In this document: positions 54,422 through 64,000 of the stretch, piece after piece
Numbering within the stretch: position 1 is the first letter of the stretch
Layout of the letters: each line of letters starts with the position of its first letter
NCBI GenBank assembly: GCA_002104985.1
Contig: MCGO01000005.1
Location: forward strand, 620,001 to 684,000
Length of the DNA: 64,000 nucleotides
Source of the DNA: Rhizoclosmatium globosum
Taxonomy: Eukaryota > Chytridiomycota > Chytridiomycetes > Chytridiales > Chytriomycetaceae
Direction: 5' to 3'
The notes under the pieces: model-generated
Database searches by the model: none
What the model was told of the DNA's origin: nothing
Seen by the model: only the letters and a program-made list of their open reading frames with translations
Program-made: the position numbers and the translations under genes

Positions 54422-57400
54422 ATGCATAATATTTATCAGCAAATGGAGCAAAGCAGAGATCAATCCGATGCTCCCACCAAGAAACCTGATACAGCCATTA
54501 CCAATGCAAGGCCACAATGGTTAAACTTGTATTCTAATTCTTCGAAAAGCGTAGTCCAAAGCCCCAGTAACAGCCGCGCAAGTCGAAACCCTGTCAATCA
54601 ACTTAACATCTTTGCTAAACCATTCGTCTCTCAATTCGTAAAAGGTGCGTTCTTCCAGAAATGCTTGAAAGCAACTTGTTCTCAGGCATGTATAGATATC
54701 AATGCTCTGCCAGCAACTCGGCTCCTTGGGATCCCACCTCCAACTCCAAACCCCATCAACTACATCCTTTCATGGGTCTCTCCAAGCCCCGGAAATCCGT
54801 AATGCCCCTGATAATATTAATACTGTCTACTCACTGCCCTGCTCTTCCCTTCCTATGTAGTTTCAAACCCAAGGTTCCTGTTGTCCAAATCGCACAATCT
54901 ATCAGCCAAGTGCCGCCTGTCTTATCAACACCAAATAACACTCCAATAACTACTCTTTCTCCTTCTACATATGCCCAGCATTTCGCTGAGTTGACTTCGA
55001 TGGAAGTGGAAGCACGAACGCAAGAAATGTTGGGATTCACGTTGTATGGAGTAACTATCAGCACATCCTCTCCACTTCAAAAGAAACAAAGTAGGGGGCT
55101 GCAATTGTGGGAAGTGATTGTACCTGGTGTGCTCGAAGATTCTCCACGTATTCGTATTGGCGATGCCCTTCTCATTCGTGCGATTTCCCCGTTTGATGGG
55201 GTCGAGTATGAAGCATTCGTGTACAGTTGAGTTTCGAAATTCGATCAATTAAGTCTGATTTGTACATGATAGGTGTCGTACGGCGAACTGCTACCATAAC
55301 ATTCATCGCACCCGCTTTGCCAAATATCGAAATAGGATCAACTGAATTCAATATCCAATTTATATATACGGACATCGCTGCGCGATACGCAACGAGAGCG
55401 CTTTATTCTCTGCAGTACTACGTATCAAAAGATTGTGGTCGAAAACTCCTTTTTCCTGAGCCAGAAGACGCGATTCTAAAACTTGCTACGGAACCGAAAA
55501 GCTCCTTTGACTTCGGGTTGGATTTCTTTGACGATCAGTTGAATAGGGCCCAAAAGGTATACGTTTCATGTGATTGGCAACCTGTCGCAACCACTTACCA
55601 TTTTACCATCAGAAAGCAGTGTATTCTATACTGAATAGCAAATATGGAGACATTCCATACCTTATCTGGGGACCTCCCGGAACCGGAAAGACAAAAACCT
55701 GTATCGAAGCAATCCACCAAATAATCGCCCACTCTCCAAACGCCCGAATCCTCGCATGCGCACCATCTCACAGTGCAGCAGATACTATAACCCTCCGTCT
55801 AATTCCATTCATGTCCCCCTCAACCCTCCTCCGCTTCAATGCAGCAACTCGTCCCTTCTCTGAAGTCCCTACCGCCATCATGCCCTTCACACACGTCGAA
55901 GATCTAACAAACAGCGGCGGCATACAACAAAGCTGTTTTGGAGTCCCGCCAATGAGTTTCATGATGGGACTTCGAGTTGTTGTGTGCACATGTGAAGATG
56001 CGGGACTGTTGGTGCAGTGTGGCTTAACGAACGCGTTTACGAGGGATGCTTTTGAGGCGTATTATCGGGAATTGAAGGCGGATTATCCGTTTTATGCTGT
56101 TGGCAGTGTAGTTGAGGAACGGGAATTGTTTTGGACGGTATTTGTATTTAGTGTGCGTTTATATCGGGCTGAAGGTTTTGGTTTTTAGCATCTGTTTCTT
56201 GATGAGGCTGGACAAGCGACGGAATCTGAGTCGGCGATTCCATTGCAGGTCGTTGTTTCTGACCCAATTGTCACGAAAGAGAGCATAAAAGTTGCTCGTG
56301 TGATTTTATCCGGAGATCATATGCAGGTAAATGATTTTCTTGACGATAGTTGTGAGTTAACTGAGGACGTTCAAAAGTTGGGTCCGATTGTTCACAGTGA
56401 AAAGGCACGAGGCTATGGATTCAATATTAGTCTTTTTGAGCGACTTATTCGCAGACCACTATATCGGGATCACCCGGAAAGTCGATGCGCGCCGCGCCCA
56501 CTTGTCAATTTGAAGGGTCAAGAAGAAGAGGATGGAGCTACTGAGAGTTTCGTACTCAACGATTGTGTTGCACCATTTGCCAATCTTGTTAGAAATTATC
56601 GCTCACATCCAAGTAAGCAGTCTTATATTAGCTGTCAGCATCATAATGCCTGCTTTCACTAAAAGGTTTCTTGATGACACCCTCTCACTTGTTTTACAAT
56701 GACACGTTACTTCCATCGGCACCGGAAAGCATCACCCACTCTTTTATTGGATCAGACTTTCTTCCAAACCCGGAGATTCCAATAGTATTTCATGGAATTC
56801 GCGGATCTGACGAACGATATTTGAGCCGAGCTTCAATACTCAATGAGAGCGAGTCTTCTTCTGCCGCATGGTATAATTCATCCGAAGCCGCCATCATCTT
56901 GGGAACTGTGCAAATGCTTATGACAGTGGAGGGAGTTACTCAAAAAGATTTTGGAGTTGTGTCGCCTTCAGAGAACAAGTCAAGGTACAGTGTTCTTTAC
57001 TGTTGTTTTAGTTTCATAACAGCCCACAGGTTATTAGAACCCTTCTTCGCGCAAATAATCTCGGAACGGTGGATGTAGGAACAGTTGAAGACTATCAGGG
57101 AATGGAACGCCGTATCATCCTTTTGTCAACAGTCCGAAGCAATCGGCTTCATCTTCCTCACGACCTTCGCAACGACCTTGGACTCATTCACTTTCCGGCC
57201 CGATTGAATGTAGCATTAACACGTGCACAGGCGTTGCTGGTTGTGGTAGGAGACCCCGAGACGTTGTGTTTAGATCCATTGTGGATATCTGTGTTGTCTT
57301 TCTTTTATCGAAATGGGTGTTGGAAAGGAGTCGAGGTGCCTGAAAGGATTTTAAATGGTCTTGATAAAAAGGATGTGGTAGAAGGAGACCTTGGTGCTTT

Positions 57401-57542
57401 AGAGAAGGCGAGGAATGTTACTCGACTATGTATGGAAGTTCCTAAGACAAAGTGGTTGGGAGCGAGTGCTGGAGATGGCGGGAATATGACAGATGGATTG
57501 GAATGGACTCAAGAATATTTGGAATTGATGGGGTTGTCATGA
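54422..57542 (+). CDS. MOV10/SDE3-type SF1 RNA helicase
   Basis: An N-terminal low-complexity region is followed by a beta domain (TYAQHFAELTSMEVEARTQE), then the helicase core: motif I LIWGPPGTGKTKTCIEAI, Ia ILACAPSHSAAD, motif II LFLDEAGQATESE, motif III RVILSGDHMQ followed after an intron by LGPIVHSEKARGYG, motif IV FANLVRNYRSHP, motif V VEDYQGMERRIILLSTVRS and motif VI FPARLNVALTRAQALLVVVG. MOV10-type helicases unwind RNA 5-prime to 3-prime and act in RNA silencing and transposon control. About seven introns are used. The N-terminal 130 residues are tentative because the exon near 54800-54860 needs splicing. It lies within the BIM1 cluster. Confidence 0.87.
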
Positions 57543-57790
57543 GTTTGATATATCGCGCCTTGGCTTTTTTCCCCTGCGCCTATTCACTGAATTGCAGGGT
57601 TTTTTGTCAGGCGGGTTATCGCAATATTATTCTTCTTGTATAATTCCTTGGTATTGTCTGAACTCAACCATCACAATTCTATCACAAAATGCTTATCAAC
57701 AAGCAACTAATCGGAGAAAGAGGAGAAGAAGACAAAGTGGTGGGAGGTAATGAAATGTTTACTAATCAATGAGTATGAGGAATTCCCCAT

Positions 57791-58651
57791 CTAAAACAAG
57801 AAAGCAAAGAAAGCCGTAAAAAGGGTAGCACTAACAGAGTCCACAAATCCGTTAGAGCCTTTGGCAGATGTTGTAACAGCGCTGGTTGGCACAACAGCTT
57901 TGGCAGTTGTAGCCGTAGCAGTTACGTTTGCAGCTGGCCCATCATCATCTTTTGCTGGAACTGGAGATGAAATTGGGTCTGCAGTGAGGGTCTTATCGAG
58001 AGTCTAATAAGAAAATTAGATGTGAACCACTTAAAAATTGGGTTTCCTACTCACCACATCCATGCAGACATATAAAGTTCCGTCAACAGTAGTCATAACG
58101 ACTTGCATCGTGACATTTGCACCATCAACGCATCCAGGAATTTGGGACAAGTCAATTTTATCAGTGCTCCAAAGACCCTCGGTAAACTTGACATTGAAGC
58201 CAGGACCAAAGGGAACTTGACCGAATTCTGCAAAACAGTTTTGACAATGTTAGCTTCAGAGATAAGGGGAACCTATTTTTAGTTACTCACGATCAGCAGT
58301 TGGATCAACATTAGAAACAACTAAAGAGAAGTTTGCTGTTCCGGTTGGGTGGTAAAGGCCTCCAGAGACAACACCTCCAGCTGAAGTTCGGTATTAGAAA
58401 TGGAAATGCCAAGAAGGTGTGGGCTCAAGACACTCAACTGAGAGGGAACTGGGAACGAGCACCAAGAGGCTGTCCTCCACATGGGGCAATGAGCTCTCCG
58501 TCGTCGTCGAATGGTCTACTTGGCGGCGCTCCAACCTGAGGGATGAACAGTCAGGTGTGAATGTAGGAGAGCAGAAGCAAAGACTCACAAGGAAGTGAGC
58601 CGAGACAGTCGAAGCCAGAGCGATGAGAGATACAGCGGATAAGAGTTGCAT
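57791..58651 (-). CDS. BIM1-like (X325) copper-binding GPI-anchored protein, copy B
   Basis: Signal peptide MQLLSAVSLIALASTVSA with mature N-terminal HFL, intron, then APPSRPFDDDGELIAPCGGQ, LGARSQFPL, intron, SGGLYHPTGTANFSLVVSN, FGQVPFGPGFNVKFTEGLW, IDLSQIPGCVDGANVTMQ, VMTTVDGTLYVCMDV and a Thr/Ala-rich tail ending in a hydrophobic stretch (ATLFTAFFAFLF). Frame is intact through five exons, making it the best reference for the other two copies. Confidence 0.83.
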
Positions 58652-58961
58652 TTGACGGGTGCTTTTTCAGATGAGTGGTTTTTGCAGTTTTTGCGCTGTT
58701 TTTGCGATGCAAGCTGATGCAAGTCTCCTCCACCCATTTGAAAAAATTCATTAGGCTTGTGAATCTCTCTCTTCTTTTGCAGAAAGGATTCGTCACAATG
58801 TGTTGGGGGCTGCCCTTTACCGCATTTCTTCAGCATGCGTTAACCAGTTCTGAATAAATTGAGAAGATCACGCTTGCTTCTTCAAATACTTTGCCCTTAT
58901 CATGTACTGACTTGAGAATTAAAAGTTAACTATATGTTTATTATGCCAAGACTAGATTGGT

Positions 58962-59921
58962 TTAGAAAATGAGAGAAAGGAGAGCTGCGAAACCGAAGGA
59001 GACCGAAACGGCGGAAGACTTGGTCGTGGTTGAAACAGTAGTATTTGCTGCTGCAACAGCCCTGAGGCTGTCTTGCTTGAGACTGCAACAGCGGAAGTAG
59101 CCTGAGTTTGGGCAGGAGTAGTTCCTGTAGCGGCAGGAGCATCAACCGGAGGAACAGCAGCAGCTGTCGTAGTTTGTTCTGGTTGAATAACGGGAGGTGC
59201 AGCAGCGGTTGTAGCGGCAGGCTGGGAAATTGAACGAGCAACAAGATTCTTTTCAAGGAAACAAGTTGGTCACTTTGTAAGCCTGCAATTTCAAGACGAA
59301 CTCACCACATCGATGCAAACATACAAAACGCCGTCAACGGTTTGCATAACAACCTGGAAAGTGGCTGGTGCACCGTCCTTGACACCAGGGATTGCAGAAA
59401 GGTCCATTGGTCCCGTCGAGAACACACCTTCAGTAACTTGTACATTGTCACCTGGACCGATCAAGACTTGTCCAAATTGATCAGCGGTTGGGTCCACCTT
59501 CGAGAGAACCATAGAGAATCGAGCCTTTCCGGTTGGGTGCAACAAACGTCCAACAATAGAACCACCAGCTGCAGAGAAGTCAATTTAATGTCAAGTACTA
59601 TAGTGATAGTTAGATGATACTCACTGATTGGAAAGTCTGTTCTTGGGCCAAGGGTTGACCGCCGCATGGATTCTTGACTTCAAGCTCGTCATCGAATGGA
59701 CGAGACACTGGACTGGTAATCTAGAGGCGTATAAGCGTGTGAGGCATCGTGGAATGATGATGAGGAGGAGTAATGACAGATATAATTGGACGATCCAAGT
59801 TGGTCCGGCTTGTTGAGCCACAGCGACTTCATGAATGCGGCTCCTTGTACACTAGCTATATACGTACGATAAAGTGGGCAGAAGCAACAGCAGCCAAGAG
59901 GAGCGAGAGGAGGAACTGCAT
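58962..59921 (-). CDS. BIM1-like (X325) copper-binding GPI-anchored protein, copy C
   Basis: Signal peptide MQFLLSLLLAAVASA and mature HFI, a long first intron (over 170 nt), then PVSRPFDDELEVKNPCGGQP, LHPTGKARFSMVLSKVDPTA, FGQVLIGPGDNVQVTEGVFS and VVMQTVDGVLYVCIDV. The tail is an Ala/Thr/Pro-rich stalk longer than in A and B. One base seems missing at about 59653 (CCCTTGG) and at about 59062 (the ggg run). Restoring the second frame gives a hydrophobic GPI-type end, LLSLIF. Confidence 0.8.
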
Positions 59922-60122
59922 TGTCGTCTTCGTTTTTTGAATGGGAAAGGAAAATTTCTCGCAAAAACAGCTCACCCCATTGGTTCCGCTACCAGGTGAT
60001 ATAATTCGTTCTGAACACGTATGGTACAGAAAATAGATTAATTTGTATTACAGCATCATAAATATGCCCGAGATTTCCATTTCACTTTCTCGAAACGACA
60101 ATTCCTCCCCTCTCATCACACC

Positions 60123-63100
60123 ATGTCGAACCTCCACCTCACCAAGAAGTGGAATACGGCCCATCAAGAGCTCCTTGATCAAATCGACTATGAAACTCCA
60201 AAAGACGTCGTTATGGCCCCAAAGGATAGGGAGATGGCGTTCCAGCACCTTGCCGTTCTTTACATCAAGTACATCCAGGCGTTCCGTAAGCTGGAGGTAC
60301 AAACTATTCATCAAAACATGAAATACTGAAGTTTTCAATCACAGGTTGCGTATGATCAACTAGTTCATCCACAGAAAAGACGGTTGTTGAAGGAAATCCT
60401 CACTGGAGTTATGGGACGAGTGATCGACTCAAGAGCGTAAGCAAGAATATATATAATGGCCAAAAAGAGTGTCTAATACTCCAGAATCTATAGAAAATCG
60501 TTGAGGTTGAACTGAGCGACATTTCCTATTATTCAGAAATACTCTTGGATCTGAAGCTCATTCCCGAAGATTTAGCTCTTCCTATTCCTCGGTTTATCTT
60601 AGAAGAGCGGGAGAAGGAGTTGGCGGAACGTCGAATGATTTTGGTGAAATTGATAATATGATTGTACTGGACACTCATCCATATCAGGACACTTTGGGAG
60701 CAAGAGATGTGTCACTTGGTGATTCCGTTCGTGTGTTTCCTGAAATCACAACGTTGGACGCCATCAAAATGATTCAAATCAATGAGAGAGGGCGCAGGGG
60801 CGATTACGTGCAAAGTACATGAGAGATATAAGTTGAGTTCTCTTGTCTATATTTATAATTGAACTAATATATCTCAGAATCCAAGCCCAACGTGAAAAGG
60901 ATCTGGATGCTGGTGATGATGAGGGCGAGCTAAACTCGGCAGCACTCAAGATCCAGAGAGTGTATGGACTTTTTCAACTCTCATATCCGAAACAATCTTA
61001 CGTCCAAAATAGATTTCGTGGTCACAAGGCTCGTAAACTCGCGAAAGCAAAACTTCGTGAAGAATTGATCTTTCTTGGTAAATTCCAATACAATTTTGAG
61101 AGTGAGCTCAGGAAACGTTTTAGGAATGGCGGCCGCTCCTAGAGATCCGAAACAGTCTGCCATTGCAAAAGCCGAACTTAATCGGAACCGCCGCAAAATC
61201 ATCCAAGTTCAGCATGAAGAAGAATACCAAGCCGCCCTTGTCAACACGAAGGAAAAGTAAAGTTTTTCCTCCAATATCACGATCATACTCAACTCGAGCA
61301 TAGAATTTCCAAAGTTGAAGGCCCCGACATGAAAGAAAACATGCAAGACAGTTTCCGACAATGGTATATGGAATACAAGCGAGTGAATGGAAAGTTCCCG
61401 GATTTCCCTGAGGACTCTGTTTGGCAAATGCCAGGATTCCAGTTTGGACAGGCGCCCATTGCTGCCGCTGAACCAGCAGCAACGCCTGAAACTCCGAGTG
61501 GCAAAGGAAAAGGTAAAGGGAAAAAGGAAGAAAAGAAAAAGGAGGCCAAGAAAGAAGATAAAGGAAAGAAAGGAAAGGTGAAGAAGGGGGAGGCAGAAGA
61601 AGACGAGGGGCCCAAATGGAAGTATGATGAGTCTAAACATTTGACAACAATCAAGATTGAGTTGAGTTTCCCTGCTATTCGATACTTTCGATTGACCCTT
61701 GTTGTGTTAGGTGTGGAACATACAACGATCAATGGCTCCACAAAGATGACCACGAAAACTTTGCTCAGAAGCACGATCAAGAAATTGTAAAGAATGATAA
61801 GCGAAAAGAAGTGGAAGCGGAGGTATTTTGTTGCTGACGTTTGGTGTATTTGATTGACGAATTTCATCAGATCAAAACTGAAGTGTTCGAGATTCTGAAA
61901 CAAGAACTTGTCAACCTCAAACTTGCAGTTGATCGTGCCAAGAATGGTAAAAAGGGCAAAAAGGGAAAGAAAGATAAGAAAGGGAAGAAGGGAAAGAAAG
62001 GAAAGGGTAAAAAGGTTTGTATTCTGAATATTTGCAAAGCGCTCTAACAGTGACATTTTCAGGACAAGAAGGGCAAAAAGGGAAAGAAAGAGAAAGATAT
62101 CACAGCAAATAGAACCATGGAGTCTTTGGTCGAGGAACTCATTCAAACTGGGCTGCTTCAAAGGGTAAGATGCTCTGAAGGGAAATTTCATAATCTGAAC
62201 AATAATTACAGCCAACAAAAGTTAATATCAGCGATATTAAAGCCGAATACGATCTCCTCTCTCCAACCGTCACGAAAACGCCTTTGATTCTTCCTACCAT
62301 GGCAGAAATCAAACGAGTCATCACGGAGTATTGTATTCTCCCCATTGGGTTTCCTCGACCATCCGAGGTTCCAGGAGCACCATCCGTTCTGTTGTTTGGT
62401 CCACACGGAACAGGGAAGACAATGCTTGTTAATGCAGTAGCGACAGAAGCTGGTGCTCAACTTTTTAACTTGTCACCAAGAAACACAGCTGGGCAGTATG
62501 TTGGGAAGCAAAATGTGACCAAGATGATCCACATGGTATTCAAGGTAATCACAACGTAAAAAAGTATATTATACTAACGCTTGAGAAGGTTGCCAAAGCG
62601 AATCCACCGGCTGTTATTTACATTGATGGAGCTGAAATGATTTTCGCAAAGAAAGTACCAAAAGATGACACGACTGACCCGAAGCGTATCAAGAAAGATC
62701 TGTTGAAACAAATGAAGGGATTGAAAGTGGAAGATCGTGTTGTTGTCATGGCATGTAGTTATCAGCCATGGGCAGGTGATATCAAGGCCCTCATTCCACC
62801 ATTTGGAAAGGTCTTGTACGTTCCCAAGCCAGATTATGGCTCTCGATTTAGCATTTGGAGAGAATTTATTACAAGAAAAGTGCCTGCACAAGCGAAGGAG
62901 ATCAACTATAGCTTGTTATCGAGAATGTCTGAAGGACTATCTGCTGGAGCGATCCATTTGGCTACAGAACGAGTCTTGACTGAACGACGCATGAAACTAG
63001 TATGTTCGCCAAAATCATACTTTGTGTCTCTATCGTCTAAAACGTTGTTACAGTTCCGGACACGCAAGTTGATGACAGCGAGTTCATCGACCAGATTGTC

Positions 63101-63307
63101 TCACTCCCACCTCAAGAGCCTGGTGAAGATCAAGAATTCAAAGTAAGGAAAGTTTAAGACTATTGTTCTATTTACACTATGTTCGTGCAGGAATGGTTTG
63201 AGAAAACGCCGATGGTCAAGAAACGCACAGCCTTGCTCACGGCCCCTGAAGATGGAGAAGATGACAAGAAAGGTAAAAAGGGAGACAAAGGAAAGAAGAA
63301 GAAGTAA
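60123..63307 (+). CDS. IQCA1: DRC11 / IQCA1, nexin-dynein regulatory complex AAA protein
   Basis: The first exon reads HLTKKWNTAHQELLDQIDYE and continues into DREMAFQHLAVLYIKYIQAF. Later exons hold DISYYSEILLDLKLIPEDLA, an IQ motif (SAALKIQR...NRFRGHKARKLAK), and a long Lys/Gly/Glu-rich stretch. The AAA domain has Walker A LFGPHGTGKTMLVNAVATEA and Walker B VIYIDGAEMIF, in which the usual second acidic residue is Gly-Ala-Glu. The C-terminus is GKKGDKGKKKK. The order of N-terminal helical region, IQ and AAA matches IQCA1/DRC11, part of the nexin link of motile axonemes. About ten introns are used. Confidence 0.87.
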
Positions 63308-63323
63308 AATGACAATAAATTTA

Positions 63324-63597
63324 TTACTTCAAAGTCCGAATTTGATGCAATTCTCGAACGAGAGCCACGCCCTGTCGACACTTCGGCAGAATCTCGGCAA
63401 AGGCTCAGACGCGGTTCTTCTCGATGTTCTCAGCAAGCGCGCCTGCCGTCGTCGCTCGGGATTGCCCTTGATGAGCGCAACGTGTTTCTGCTGGTACTCT
63501 CTCCAACCTTGTCTAACGCCAACTTCAACTTAACCAACCAAACCAAACCAAACAAAGCTCGGAGCGGCGTGCGGAGCCTGGGCCAACATCGCGTCAT
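63324..63597 (-). pseudogene. Possible small mitochondrial-like protein, frame-broken
   Basis: On the minus strand MTRCWPRLRTPLRAL, a putative 40 nt intron, then QGWREYQQKHVALIKGNPER and RRRQAR, a one-base frame shift at about 63437, LAENIEKNRV and a TGA at 63404-63406. In the same frame after the TGA the sequence reads AFAEILPKCRQGVALVRELH before TAA. The short basic helical composition suits a small mitochondrial protein. It overlaps the region just after DRC11. I do not recognise it, and it may be chance. Confidence 0.3.
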
Positions 63598-63715
63598 CGC
63601 CGAGTGCCGGGGCGTCACTTGGTTGGTTCGCATTGAATTCATTCGTTTGTTTGCATCAACTGACCCCACCAATCGAACACTGTCCTGCAACTCGACTCGA
63701 CTCGACCCAATTCAG

Positions 63716-64000
63716 ACGCCTTGTTCCGCATCTTCAAAAACGTGTCGCAATCGCCGGCCGCCTGGAACGTGGCCGTTGAGTCGGTTGCAACGCACATTGC
63801 CGATCTGTTGGCTGCTGTCAGAAACACGGGAAACTTTTCTTTGCTGGCTGTGGCTGTGAAGGCGTCAGTAACGTTGTTCAGTGAGGGAATCAGCGCGTGA
63901 GTCTGGCTGTTTGTATGGGCTCCTTATTCATCACTTGTCAGTCCCTGCTGGCTACCTCCTCGGATTCTCAGAGAAACACTCGTTCTATATATTCGTGAAC
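63716..64000 (+). CDS. Partial gene at right edge, unidentified
   Basis: After a plausible acceptor (caattcag, 63715) an open exon reads DALFRIFKNVSQSPAAWNVA, then ESVATHIADLLAAVRNTG and KASVTLFSEGIS, followed by a donor (GC|gtgagt, 63897). A further exon would begin after the cttgtcag at about 63942. The upstream exon with the start codon is not resolved. The sequence is helical. No family is recognised from this fragment. Confidence 0.4.

Overview
This is a gene-dense eukaryotic nuclear window with about 45 recognisable loci. Introns are numerous and short (mostly 45-60 nt, GT-AG, with CTAAC/CTGAC-like branch sites) and intergenic gaps are very small. The gene content points to a flagellated (zoosporic, chytrid-like) fungus. 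Fungal signs are three BIM1-like copper-binding GPI proteins, a Kex2-type repeat peptide precursor, hamartin/TSC1, a PP4R3 subunit and fungal-style ML-domain proteins. Flagellar signs are RSPH14, BBS5, PIERCE1 and DRC11/IQCA1. The window also carries presenilin and nicastrin, two gamma-secretase subunits that Dikarya lack. The taxon is inferred from gene content only.

Layout. 1-9.1 kb: an unidentified gene cut by the left edge, presenilin with an N-terminal MYND finger, RSPH14 and a long unidentified gene. 9.2-20.4 kb: mostly secreted or lineage-specific genes, namely a CAP protein, a cysteine-module protein, a GPI-like repeat protein, a divergent CMGC kinase, an internally repeated protein, BBS5, dienelactone hydrolase, and two secreted dibasic-site precursors, one with seven near-identical peptide cores on separate exons. 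20.5-33.4 kb: ZNF511-like, TSC1, a LEA2-like membrane protein, a TLC protein, mL46, bystin, U2 snRNA, PSMD5 and PIERCE1. 33.5-48 kb: nicastrin, SDHAF3, Erv1, Eco1, four tandem ML-domain genes, PP4R3, a TM9SF protein and mitochondrial IF3. 48.3-64 kb: a protein methyltransferase, a CAP-plus-propeller tandem array with two decayed copies, a MIIP homologue, three BIM1-like genes around a MOV10-type helicase, DRC11, and fragments at the right edge.

Two window-wide patterns stand out. Many housekeeping genes lie head to head with only about 45-95 bp between start codons, often around an oligo-T tract. Several conserved genes also show single-base breaks that always shift the frame the same way (one base missing), often at short homopolymers. 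Undercalled homopolymers in the assembly are the simplest explanation, but pseudogenes or recoding are not excluded, and exon joins in those genes are approximate.

The best candidate for an undescribed system is the secreted repeat-peptide gene at 17.7-19.2 kb with the small dibasic-site gene beside it. The MYND-presenilin fusion comes next.
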